This document shows positions 45,334 through 54,106 of a stretch of 64,000 nucleotides of DNA, piece after piece. The position numbers and the translations under genes are program-made. Numbering within the stretch: position 1 is the stretch's first letter; the number at the start of each line of letters is the position of its first letter. This DNA is from Gimesia maris. GTDB lineage: Bacteria > Planctomycetota > Planctomycetia > Planctomycetales > Planctomycetaceae. The stretch lies in assembly GCF_008298035.1 (NCBI RefSeq), contig NZ_CP042910.1, positions 5,099,001 to 5,163,000 of the forward strand, in the 5' to 3' direction. The notes under the pieces were generated by a model. That model saw only the letters and a list, made by a program, of their open reading frames with translations, searched no databases and was not told where the DNA came from.

Positions 45334-48300
45334 TCACTTCCCGTTAAGAATCTCCACCTGTGCGGGCGAACTGGGAGCGTCGAGCAATTCCAGTCGCAGC
45401 ACATCTCGTTCGGGGGTAAGATCAATCGCGAAGGTCAGGCGGTGCACGCCTTTCGTCAGTTCGATTTCGGTCTCCGGCTTGAGGACGATCGGTTTTTCTC
45501 CGAGCCACATTTTCAAACCATCCACAGAATCAAATTTCAGAATCGCCTTGCCGGGGGAAAGCGCTTCCAGTTCGCAGCGGACAAACGCCGCGCCTGTCGC
45601 CCTGTTCGAGACATGCAGCTTACCAATCTCGTCAAACTTGCGGACAGGCAGACTGCCATCCACGCGGCTGTAAGCCGGTTCCCAGACGAAGGCCGGGTTC
45701 TCAGTCGCTGCAGTCGCATGTCGTGTCCGGCGAATCGCATTCATGGCGCCCGGCGTCCCTTTCATCACCCGCCAGCGACGCACCACGCGGTCCTTACTCA
45801 CCGTGTAGGCGTCGGTTTTCCCCAGCTCCGTCAGAAATCGTACCAGGTCAGTCAATTCGGGCTGTGTCAGTTTTTCCAGCAGGCCCACCGGCATCAGTGA
45901 GGCAGCCGGTGCTTCTTCGTCGATCTGGTCCAGGGGGATATTGATGATGTTATTATTCACATCCCGCAGCACAAGCTGACTGTCGGAACGTCGCACGAGT
46001 ACGCCCGAAAATACTTTTCCCTGCAGCGTCACCACTGTGACCGCGTTATAATTTTCTTTAACCGCTTTATTCGGATTGAGCAGCGAGTCGACAATGTAAT
46101 CCGGCTGGGAACTGCCCCCCAGGCTGATCAGGTCAGGACCGACTTTGCCGCCTGCGCCACCAATCGCGTGACATTTCAGGCACGACAGATCTTCCCGACG
46201 GAAGATGGCTTCCCCACGCCGCGCATCTCCTTTTGTTTTCACAGCATGGATCATGTCAGCCATTTCTTCAGGTGAAAGATTGACCGGCTGAGGCGCTCCG
46301 CTGCTGGATAATCCCCCGGCCACGGCAATCGCTTTGGCCAGTTCCGGGTTCGAACGGCCCGTCGATTGAATCGAGCGTCCCAGGTGAATCGCGGCATCTT
46401 TGGCGATTGTTTTTCCCTTCAATGCATTCACCAGCACGCCTGTCCCTCCCTTGCGCTGCAGGAAGATATTTGACAACGCGGCTAATTGATCCGGTGATGT
46501 CACCGTCTGCATCAGATCAACCGTCTGTGTGGCAGCCAGTTTGACATTCATCTCCGCCAGCGCAGCAACTGCGGCTATCGACAGGGCTTCTGACTCTGCG
46601 CTCTTACTCTGTTTCAGTAACAACTGCTGGTTTTCTTTGCCTCCCAGCCGAGCCAGAGCATAGAGACTTGTCTTTCGCAATTCGAGACCGGTCTGATCCG
46701 ACTGCGCCAGTTCACGAATGGGTTGCTGCAAGGAAGCGATTTTCCAGAGTCCCGCACATTCAATGGCCGCCTGCTGTACTGCCGGGTTTTTGGAACGGAA
46801 CAGCTGCTGCAGCGCTTCCAGTTCGCCCGTAGGACGTATCTTTCTTGCCTGGACAGCCTGGGCCAAAGTACGCAATATTGCCGCCTGGTGACCGGGCTTC
46901 GTATCCGGCTTGAGAGCCAGTTCATATAGCTGCTGCAGATCGCCGGCATTAGCAAATTTACCCAGCAGATTCAGACTCGTCTGAAGTTCGCTGTCCGGAA
47001 TCTGGCCTGTCTGAATCAGTTTTGTAATTACCGGAGCGACTTCAGGAGAATTGACGGCCGTTAATGCAAACAGCAACTTCTTCGGATGTTTTTGCAGTGT
47101 CGACGTTCCTTCCAGCACCTGCGGCAGCCAGATCGATTTGGTTTCGCGGGTCGTCAGCCACAACGCGTAATCCAGAAATTCATCAGCCGGGTGATCGAGT
47201 GCCTGGTAGGCGTCTGTCAACACAGTCGGTTCGTCGTACAACGAAAGGGCACGGACTGCTTCCAGACGCACGCGGGGATGTTCATCGTTCGCCAGCGGCG
47301 CGATCATTGCATAAGTCCCGGGTAGTTTGTCTTTCCAGTGCCGGGCAACGCGAATGGCGGCAGCACGGGCGCGACCATCTTTCGCAGACAGACATTGTTT
47401 CAACAACTCAGGCTGCACACTGCTCAGGCTTTGTGCGACCCACAGTCCTTCCAGTTGATTGTGTTCAAACTGCGGATCCTGAGGATCGAGTGCTTTCAAC
47501 CAGACTTTCAGGTCGGCTTCCACTTTTTCCCGGCCCCGCTCCCGCAGTACGTTCTTGGCGTTCTGTCGCGTCCACTCTTCGGGCAATTTTAAAGCTTCCA
47601 GCAGTTCCTGGTTTGACGCATCCACCAGCTGCGGTCGTGGTAATGTCGGTTTGCCTTTGTAGGTGACTCTCCAGATGCGACCATGCGTATGATCGCGGCG
47701 GGGATCGCGAAAATCCACTTCGCCGTGCTGAATGATCGGATTATACCAGTCGGCAATATAAATTGCCCCATCGGGGCCCATCTTCACATCAATCGGTCGA
47801 AAGGCAACATGATCGGTTTTGATCAGTTCGACCTGCTCGCGCGAAACATAGCCGGCTTCATTTTCGGTTACGACAAAACGGCACACACGATGACCACGAA
47901 AATCGTTGGTAATCATGTTCCCCTGCCAGTCATCGGGCAGATGACGGCCGCTGAGGATCTCCAGTCCACAATGTTTGGGAGAGCCCAGATTCAGTCCTTT
48001 CAGAACCCGATCCATGCCGACCGCGGTCACAAAAGCTGCGCCGGGAAATGTGTAATTGATTCCATGACCATAGGCACCGTCCGTGCAGAATGACTGCCCC
48101 CAGCGATCAAAGTGATGGCCCCAGCTGTTGACCATGCCCCGCATGACCACTTCCAGATCCATGGTCTCAGGTTGATACTTCCAGATGCCTCCGCCATTCA
48201 AACGGCGTACGCCATACGGTGTTTCGATATGGCTGTGAATATAAATCGACTGATTGAAAAACAGTTGTCCTGCCGGTCCGCGGCGGAGTGTGTGTAGAAT

Positions 48301-48819
48301 ATGATGCGTATCTTCGGTTCCAAATCCGGCCAGCTCTGTTTTGCGAACATCGGCTTTGCCGTCGCCATCAGTATCTTTCAAAAACAGCAGTTCGGTACTA
48401 TTTCCGACATAAGCACCTCCATCACCGGGTATGACCGCCGTGGGAATCAACAGGCCATCAGCAAAGACTGTGGTTTTATCAGCGGTTCCGTCTCCGTCCT
48501 GATCTTCCACCACCAGAATCTTATCGTTGGCTTTTTCACCCGGCTTGATGTGTGGATAAATTTCAGACGAGGCAATCCAGAGTCGCCCCTGCGCATCAAA
48601 GTTCATCTGAATCGGTTTGGCGATCTGCGGATCAGCGGCGTACAGATTGACCTCGAATCCCTCAGCCACTTTGAACGACTTGCGTTCCAACTCCGGATCC
48701 GGCGGCGGAATATCCGTCAGGTCTCGCTGGGCTCGCACGGTCGTAGCAGAAAACAGGCACAACAGACAAATGGAACTGAGGACAATACGTTGAAACGGCG
48801 AAGCGGCTTGATTGATCAC
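45334..48819 (-). CDS. PVC-type haem-binding CxxCH protein (membrane-bound dehydrogenase-like)
   Basis: 1161 residues. Signal peptide about 12-31. An N-terminal beta-propeller (about 45-400) has FEVNLYAADPQIAKPIQMNFDAQGRLWIASSE and DVKMGPDGAIYIADWYNPIIQHG. HEAT-repeat helices span about 420-860, and a cytochrome c domain (about 865-1000) has the haem motif CLKCHAIGG near 879 and a distal Met in LMPVGLLEKLTQ. A C-terminal beta domain follows (about 1030-1161). Large secreted redox proteins of this type are hallmarks of Planctomycetes and Verrucomicrobia and are associated with sugar oxidation; the reaction of this one is unknown. Confidence 0.92.
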   Translation of the reverse strand: MINQAASPFQRIVLSSICLLCLFSATTVRAQRDLTDIPPPDPELERKSFKVAEGFEVNLYAADPQIAKPIQMNFDAQGRLWIASSEIYPHIKPGEKANDKILVVEDQDGDGTADKTTVFADGLLIPTAVIPGDGGAYVGNSTELLFLKDTDGDGKADVRKTELAGFGTEDTHHILHTLRRGPAGQLFFNQSIYIHSHIETPYGVRRLNGGGIWKYQPETMDLEVVMRGMVNSWGHHFDRWGQSFCTDGAYGHGINYTFPGAAFVTAVGMDRVLKGLNLGSPKHCGLEILSGRHLPDDWQGNMITNDFRGHRVCRFVVTENEAGYVSREQVELIKTDHVAFRPIDVKMGPDGAIYIADWYNPIIQHGEVDFRDPRRDHTHGRIWRVTYKGKPTLPRPQLVDASNQELLEALKLPEEWTRQNAKNVLRERGREKVEADLKVWLKALDPQDPQFEHNQLEGLWVAQSLSSVQPELLKQCLSAKDGRARAAAIRVARHWKDKLPGTYAMIAPLANDEHPRVRLEAVRALSLYDEPTVLTDAYQALDHPADEFLDYALWLTTRETKSIWLPQVLEGTSTLQKHPKKLLFALTAVNSPEVAPVITKLIQTGQIPDSELQTSLNLLGKFANAGDLQQLYELALKPDTKPGHQAAILRTLAQAVQARKIRPTGELEALQQLFRSKNPAVQQAAIECAGLWKIASLQQPIRELAQSDQTGLELRKTSLYALARLGGKENQQLLLKQSKSAESEALSIAAVAALAEMNVKLAATQTVDLMQTVTSPDQLAALSNIFLQRKGGTGVLVNALKGKTIAKDAAIHLGRSIQSTGRSNPELAKAIAVAGGLSSSGAPQPVNLSPEEMADMIHAVKTKGDARRGEAIFRREDLSCLKCHAIGGAGGKVGPDLISLGGSSQPDYIVDSLLNPNKAVKENYNAVTVVTLQGKVFSGVLVRRSDSQLVLRDVNNNIINIPLDQIDEEAPAASLMPVGLLEKLTQPELTDLVRFLTELGKTDAYTVSKDRVVRRWRVMKGTPGAMNAIRRTRHATAATENPAFVWEPAYSRVDGSLPVRKFDEIGKLHVSNRATGAAFVRCELEALSPGKAILKFDSVDGLKMWLGEKPIVLKPETEIELTKGVHRLTFAIDLTPERDVLRLELLDAPSSPAQVEILNGK

Positions 48820-48888
48820 AGGAACGATCCTTGCAGAGATCTATAACAGGTCGGGATATTTTAGCGGGTCGGACTCTTTCAGAGACAG

Positions 48889-49800
48889 CTAATGCGAAGA
48901 AACCAGGCTGTGGATGGCGGCTTCTTTGGCTTCGATTAACGGAATGAACTGCGGGAGCTCTTTGGCGTTTTGCCCCTGTTCGTGTTTTCGGAAACCCAAC
49001 AGATAGGTAATATTCTGTGGACGCCAGTTATAAAAATATTCACGGTTCTTATCGAAAGTCAGCCGGGTCACTTCATCAGCCACAGCAGGTGACAGTTCAA
49101 TCGGTTTCAATCCGAGATCAACGGCAATGATGCCGGCAGCGCGTTCGTAGCCCCCTTTGGTCAGATGAATCCCGTTGGTCGTCCACTCTAAACCGGGATC
49201 TCCTTTTGGTTCCGGAATCAACTGCGAATAAAAATCGACAAAATAATGATCTCCCTGTTCCGCAGTCTGCTGCAGAATATCGGCATACAGCTTCAGGTCC
49301 TGGTTATGGCTCTTTGGGTCTGGCAGCGGTGCGCCTTCGTTTTCATATCGGTGTGGCGAAATGAAAATCAATTTCGCGCCCGTTGGTTTCAGATCGCTGA
49401 TCAGTTTCTGTAACTGGTTCTGAAACGCAGATAAGCCCGCTTTACCGGCGAAGGCTTCGTTCCCCCCGTATCCCAGCAGAATGTAGTTGGGTTTGAGATC
49501 ATTGATCTGCTTGATCATGCGCTGGTAACCAACGGCCGGCGGATCAAAAATACCCCGGGACTCCGCCCAGACCGTATCTCCACTCCAGCCCAGATTGCGA
49601 AACGAGAGTTTCGCCTGGGGGAAACTGCGTAGAAACACGCTTTCCCAGCTCCCGAACTTTTGAGCTCGTTCGATCATCGTGTTGCCCAGAAAAATGATCC
49701 GGTCTCCCGATTTCAATTCCAGGGCAGGAGGTGCCGCGGATGCGAATGGGGCTGAGAAAAATATAAAGAGAAGCAGACAGACGGTGAGACGCTGATTCAC
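48889..49800 (-). CDS. Secreted SGNH/GDSL-type hydrolase
   Basis: 303 residues. Signal peptide 1-22 (cleavage near ASA). SGNH blocks: block I appears as IFLGNTMIERAQKFGSWE (GNT-M-I-E instead of GDS), Gly in NLGWSGDTVWAESRG, Asn in YILLGYGGNEAFAG, and the Asp-His pair in TNGIHLTKGGYERAAG. The nucleophile Ser is not obvious in block I, so catalysis is uncertain. In planctomycetes such domains also occur fused to haem proteins like the gene 69 bases upstream, and the two probably form an operon. Esterase or carbohydrate deacetylase activity is the family expectation. Confidence 0.83.
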   Translation of the reverse strand: MNQRLTVCLLLFIFFSAPFASAAPPALELKSGDRIIFLGNTMIERAQKFGSWESVFLRSFPQAKLSFRNLGWSGDTVWAESRGIFDPPAVGYQRMIKQINDLKPNYILLGYGGNEAFAGKAGLSAFQNQLQKLISDLKPTGAKLIFISPHRYENEGAPLPDPKSHNQDLKLYADILQQTAEQGDHYFVDFYSQLIPEPKGDPGLEWTTNGIHLTKGGYERAAGIIAVDLGLKPIELSPAVADEVTRLTFDKNREYFYNWRPQNITYLLGFRKHEQGQNAKELPQFIPLIEAKEAAIHSLVSSH

Positions 49801-50007
49801 GGAGAAACCTCAATAGCTGTAGTTGAGAAGCGGATAGTTCTACTACGCTAAAATAACAGGCTGTGTGAGTTACAGCAAATCAGGAAATATAAAAAACAGG
49901 ACAGGAACCGACGATTCACAACAAATGCTCATCGTATCTGTTTAATTAGTCTTGTAAAGATATCGCGTCACTTTCTGCAATTGAAAGCGCTGATGACCGC
50001 CCGATTC

Positions 50008-51165
50008 TCATGATTCCTGACCCTCTTCCTCCCACTCGCGTGTTGTAAATACGGTGGTATTCGGATCGGAGTTCAGCTGGATATCCTCAAAGTAGTCTGT
50101 TTCGACTTCCTCAATCCAGAGCCGCAGTTCATTTTCATAATCGCTGGGCAGATCACTTTTGACGAGCAGGCGATGAAACTCTGCCGCACCATCTTCCCCC
50201 AGGTCTGCTGCTTCGGCTGACGGAAAACGTTCTGCCGGGTCGGGATGAACCAGGCGATGAATCAGTTTCATCAACGGTTCACTGAGCGCGAACTCTTCTG
50301 CGGGAAACCACTGGGGAAGCTGTTGCAGAATATTCTGTTTGGCTTTAATGAGCTGTGCATATTTCAGATTTGCAAACGGTTGAAATCCGGTGATGACTTC
50401 AATCAGAATATATCCCAGGCTGGCCAGGTCGGACTGGGGGGTTGCCCGTCCTCCGGACAGGACTTCCGGAGCCGCATATGTTGGTGTACAGGGTTGCGTG
50501 GAAGGCAGATTATTCAAATCTATGGCGGATCCAATATCAATAATCTTGGCATTCCCGCTCCGCTTGAGCATGATATTTGCAGGCTTCATATCACAGTGGA
50601 TGATATTGTTACGATGCAACGCCGCCAGCGCTGCCAGGCATTCGCGCAGGATCGCCACAGCGATTCCCGGCTTCAGTCGCGGCTGCTGAACCCCTTTGGT
50701 AAAAACATTGTTGTTGATGTTTCTCCAGCGACGGGACGTAACCTGTTCACGAATCTGCTTGAAGGTTGCCGGCGTCAACAGACTTCGCAAGTCGTACCCG
50801 TCGATCCACTCCATCTCCATGATGTAGACCTGGTTTCTTGTGACAAAATTCTGTACAGCAACCAGGTGATTCTCCTGAACGCGGGCAACCTGCGCCGCGA
50901 CCTGCGACAGTCGAGCCATCTCGGACTGATAGGCTGCTGAATCAGCATAGCGTTTGGGAGAAAATAATTTGAGAGCGACGGGAATCTGGAATCCATCCGC
51001 ACCTTCCCGCGCACTCAGGTAGACCACACCCTGACCACCAACCCCCAGGCACCGGGAAAACACACGTTGATTGTGCCACTCCAGAGAATTACCGTCGAGC
51101 AGGATCTGATATTGCTGGTCTAGTTCATCCAGCGAAACAGGATGTAAAGATTCATTAGTAGTCAA
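50008..51165 (-). CDS. Serine/threonine protein kinase
   Basis: 385 residues, no membrane helix, so cytoplasmic. Kinase domain about 33-320: Gly-loop GVGGQGVVYLSAREG, Lys in VALKLFSPKRY, catalytic loop HCDMKPANIMLK (about 190-201), DIG in place of DFG (KIIDIGSAIDL), and APE in YAAPEVLSGG. All core residues needed for activity are present. A C-terminal acidic region of about 65 residues follows. Lies among other signalling genes (FHA-PP2C, second kinase) on the same strand. Substrate unknown. Confidence 0.9.
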   Translation of the reverse strand: MTTNESLHPVSLDELDQQYQILLDGNSLEWHNQRVFSRCLGVGGQGVVYLSAREGADGFQIPVALKLFSPKRYADSAAYQSEMARLSQVAAQVARVQENHLVAVQNFVTRNQVYIMEMEWIDGYDLRSLLTPATFKQIREQVTSRRWRNINNNVFTKGVQQPRLKPGIAVAILRECLAALAALHRNNIIHCDMKPANIMLKRSGNAKIIDIGSAIDLNNLPSTQPCTPTYAAPEVLSGGRATPQSDLASLGYILIEVITGFQPFANLKYAQLIKAKQNILQQLPQWFPAEEFALSEPLMKLIHRLVHPDPAERFPSAEAADLGEDGAAEFHRLLVKSDLPSDYENELRLWIEEVETDYFEDIQLNSDPNTTVFTTREWEEEGQES

Positions 51166-51614
51166 AGGAATTCCGCATCAATAAAGGGATCAAATCCCTC
51201 CCGATAACATTCAGGCGGAAATCGTTTCGGCGACCGGTAAGACCGCTTTGATTTGAAATTCAAAGTGTCGAGGGGTCTGAAGCAGAATGATTTCAGATTG
51301 AATAGTAATTCGAGAGTATTCTGGATCGCGTATCATAATCCAGAATCGGCGAATGTGAAATTGGCGGCATTCTTTTATTCTGGATCGATTTAAAATAATT
51401 GTTGCTTTTTTGAAGTGAAGTGATAAACAATAGACATTAAAGGCACACTGAAACTGGCCCGGTCACAGGAATCGTATCACATCCTGTGAGCAAAAACAGG
51501 GCGGAGTTCCCGAAAGTACTGGTTTGGACAAGATACCGGACCGTCAGGTTCAACACTGTTTTTTACCGGTCACCAGTTTCTAAAGTTCAGGATACTTGTT
51601 CAAGGAGCAGGACA
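51166..51614. promoter_or_regulatory. Divergent intergenic region with repeated ATTCTGGAT motifs
   Basis: 449 bases between the kinase gene (-) and the YbjN-like gene (+). ATTCTGGATCG occurs at 51318-51328 and 51377-51387 in direct orientation. An inverted ATCCAGAAT at 51338-51346 makes a 9-bp palindrome with the first copy. This is a plausible operator cluster. A plus-strand frame from 51486 runs into the gene at 51615 but lacks a ribosome site. Confidence 0.45.
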
Positions 51615-52025
51615 ATGATTGCGACTGTCAAATCAACATTAAACGCGCAATCGATTTCACAACTGATTGATGAAGTGGGTAACATTCTGGAAGCGGGAGA
51701 GGGTTGCTGGAAAGTGGAATACAGTAAGCGAGTCCTTTTTCTGATTGTCGATGAAGAACATGACCGCGTCCGCGTCATGACGCCCATCCTCAAAGAGGAA
51801 GACCTGGAAGAAGACGATCTGTGGGATGTGATGGAAGCCAACTTCGACCGTTCCCTGGATGCCCGCTATGCAATCGGCGATGGCGTCCTCTGGTCCGTCT
51901 TCCTGCATCCACTCAATGACCTGAGCCGCACACTCTTCCTGGATGGCCTGGATCAGGTCGTCACGCTGGCCAATAATTTTGGCGGTTCGTTCTGCAGCAG
52001 CGATATCGTATTTGGTTCAGAATAG
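51615..52025 (+). CDS. YbjN/type III secretion chaperone-like small protein
   Basis: 136 residues from ATG 51615, with AGGAG seven bases upstream. The compact acidic alpha/beta pattern (SISQLIDEVGNILEAGEGCWKVEYSKRVLFLIVDEEHDRVRVMTPI, then DARYAIGDGVLWSVFLHPLNDLSRTLFLDGLDQVVTLANNFG) resembles the YbjN/CesT-like fold used by secretion chaperones and YbjN proteins. Assignment is by eye. It is divergent from the kinase and convergent on the helicase gene (21 bases apart). A role in binding a partner protein is inference. Confidence 0.7.
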   Translation: MIATVKSTLNAQSISQLIDEVGNILEAGEGCWKVEYSKRVLFLIVDEEHDRVRVMTPILKEEDLEEDDLWDVMEANFDRSLDARYAIGDGVLWSVFLHPLNDLSRTLFLDGLDQVVTLANNFGGSFCSSDIVFGSE

Positions 52026-52046
52026 ATCCAGTCCTATTTGCGACGT

Positions 52047-54047
52047 TCAATCATCCTGCTCATCAATGATCAGCGTGCAGTCGGGCAGGCTCTCCAGAAA
52101 TTTTTCACCATAGCGTTTGGTGCGCACGCGCGGATCGAGAATCACGACCTGCCCGTAATCACTGGCGGTCCGAATCAGCCGGCCAAAGCCCTGTTTTAAT
52201 TTGATGATCGCTTCCGGTATCTGGTAATCCATAAAAGGATTTCCCCCCCGGTTCCGAATCGCTTCGACCCGGGCCTCCAGCAGTGGATGGTCGGGAACAC
52301 TGAAAGGGAGCTTGGTGATAATGACGTTGGTCAACGCATCGCCGGGCACATCGATCCCCTGCCAGAAACTGTCTGTCCCGAACAGAACCCCCCGCGGATT
52401 ATTGCGGAACCGCTCCAGCATCAGCGAACGAGGCAGACCATCACCCTGCAGATACAAAGCCAGGTTGTGTTCCGACAGCCAGCCACTGATACGATCGGCA
52501 CACTGCTGCATCATTTTATAACTTGTAAACAGAGCGAAGGCATGACCGTCGGTCTGTTCGATGTACTGCTTTAATTTCTCTGCAACCGCCGCTTCATACG
52601 CCGCCGGGTTTTCCCCTGGATCGGGCATCGCAGCGGGCAGAATCAGGCGTACCTGCTCCTGGTAGTTAAACGGACTGCCCAGTTTCAATTCTTCAGACTG
52701 AGTCAATCCAAGACGGGAGCGTGTAAAGCTGAAATCCTGATCGCCGACCGCGAGGGTCGCTGAAGTCAAAATGACCGTCTGCGCCTGGTTGAACAGTTCA
52801 TCACGCAGCACCGGCCCGACATCCACCGGCGCATTGACCATTTTCACCCGCTGATGGCGCCCACGTGTGGCTTCCACCCAGTAGACCGAATCCGCTTCCG
52901 CCTGTTGAGTCAGCCAGCTGTTTAAGGAGTCACCCAATGCAGTACACCGTTCTGCCGCGGCCGACAGTTCGATTTTCTCTTCTTCATTTTTCAGCGTAAA
53001 CGCGTATTCCGCGATGCGGGCCGCCAGTAATCGCATCTCCTGTGAAACGCAATTTTCAATCGGAGGCAGTTGTCTGATCCGACGATTGGCCAGTCCGGAA
53101 CTATCCTGCCATTCCAGCAGGTGATCGAATAAATCTTCCACCATGAATCGCAGTCGCGTCACATGCTGCTGACAGTCAACCAGATTGTGATGCAGCAGCA
53201 GTCCTTTCTGGGTACGATCGTTATACAGCTTATTAAACAGATAATCGAACTGACTGTTCGTAATCGACAGTCCCAGGTGATCACCGGCGACGGCTTCAAT
53301 GGTATGCGCTTCGTCCAGAATCACGGTATCGTAATCGGGAAGAATACTGCTCCCCTCCCGGCGAATCGCCAAGTCAGAGAAAAACAGCGCATGATTCACA
53401 ACCAGCACGTCAGCATTCCAGACGCGTCTGCGTGCCCGGTAATAAAAACAGTCGTTGTAAGTCGCACAGCGTTTCCCCAGGCAGTTGCCGTGCTCGCTCT
53501 GAATTTCATCCCAGATTTTAGGGATAGGCCGAAACTCCAGATCCGCACGACTGCCATCGGTTGTTTTATGGGACCACTGCACGATCTGATCCAGCTGGCT
53601 TAGTTCCTCTTCTTTCGAAAAAGTACTGCCCGCCCGCTCAACGGCACCTTTCAATCGTCGCAGGCTGATATAATTTGATCGTCCTTTGACCAGAACCGCA
53701 GAAAATTCTACAGGAAGTACAGCATTTAAAAACGGGATATCGCGGTGAATCAGCTGTTCCTGCAGGCTGATCGTATTGGTCGAGACAATCAGCCGCTTCC
53801 GGTCTTTCCCCGAACGGGTTTCATTCTGCTTGCAGGTCGCCAGGATCGCAGGGACCAGGTAAGCGAAACTTTTTCCCACCCCCGTTCCTGCTTCGACCAG
53901 CAGATGCTGTTTCTGATCAATCGCTTTGGCAACGGCTTCTGCCATCTCCAGTTGTTCGGGACGGTGCTCATATTTTTCGAGCCGCTGCGCGATCTTGCCA
54001 TCGCTGCCGAGAATAGAAAGTACATCTGTAGTCAAAGCGGACCTCAT
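52047..54047 (-). CDS. dinG: DinG/XPD-family DNA helicase
   Basis: 666 residues. Superfamily 2 helicase motifs: motif I EAGTGVGKSFAYLVPA (about 54-69), motif Ia VSTNTISLQEQL, motif II DEAH (about 244), motif III LTSATLAVG, the C-terminal ALFTSYKMMQQ, GTDSFWQGIDVPG (motif V) and motif VI QGFGRLIRTASDYG. It should unwind DNA 5' to 3' in repair or R-loop removal. The iron-sulfur region has Cys residues in CLGKRCATYNDC (C-x4-C-x5-C), but the first ligand position, normally Cys in KGRxNYLC, reads KGRSNYIS. One of four ligands appears to be lost. Confidence 0.92.
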   Translation of the reverse strand: MRSALTTDVLSILGSDGKIAQRLEKYEHRPEQLEMAEAVAKAIDQKQHLLVEAGTGVGKSFAYLVPAILATCKQNETRSGKDRKRLIVSTNTISLQEQLIHRDIPFLNAVLPVEFSAVLVKGRSNYISLRRLKGAVERAGSTFSKEEELSQLDQIVQWSHKTTDGSRADLEFRPIPKIWDEIQSEHGNCLGKRCATYNDCFYYRARRRVWNADVLVVNHALFFSDLAIRREGSSILPDYDTVILDEAHTIEAVAGDHLGLSITNSQFDYLFNKLYNDRTQKGLLLHHNLVDCQQHVTRLRFMVEDLFDHLLEWQDSSGLANRRIRQLPPIENCVSQEMRLLAARIAEYAFTLKNEEEKIELSAAAERCTALGDSLNSWLTQQAEADSVYWVEATRGRHQRVKMVNAPVDVGPVLRDELFNQAQTVILTSATLAVGDQDFSFTRSRLGLTQSEELKLGSPFNYQEQVRLILPAAMPDPGENPAAYEAAVAEKLKQYIEQTDGHAFALFTSYKMMQQCADRISGWLSEHNLALYLQGDGLPRSLMLERFRNNPRGVLFGTDSFWQGIDVPGDALTNVIITKLPFSVPDHPLLEARVEAIRNRGGNPFMDYQIPEAIIKLKQGFGRLIRTASDYGQVVILDPRVRTKRYGEKFLESLPDCTLIIDEQDD

Positions 54048-54106
54048 CCGGTGAGATTGAACAGCAGAACCAGTGATCTTTCAGAAATGTTCTGCCAGTA
54101 TTATTT

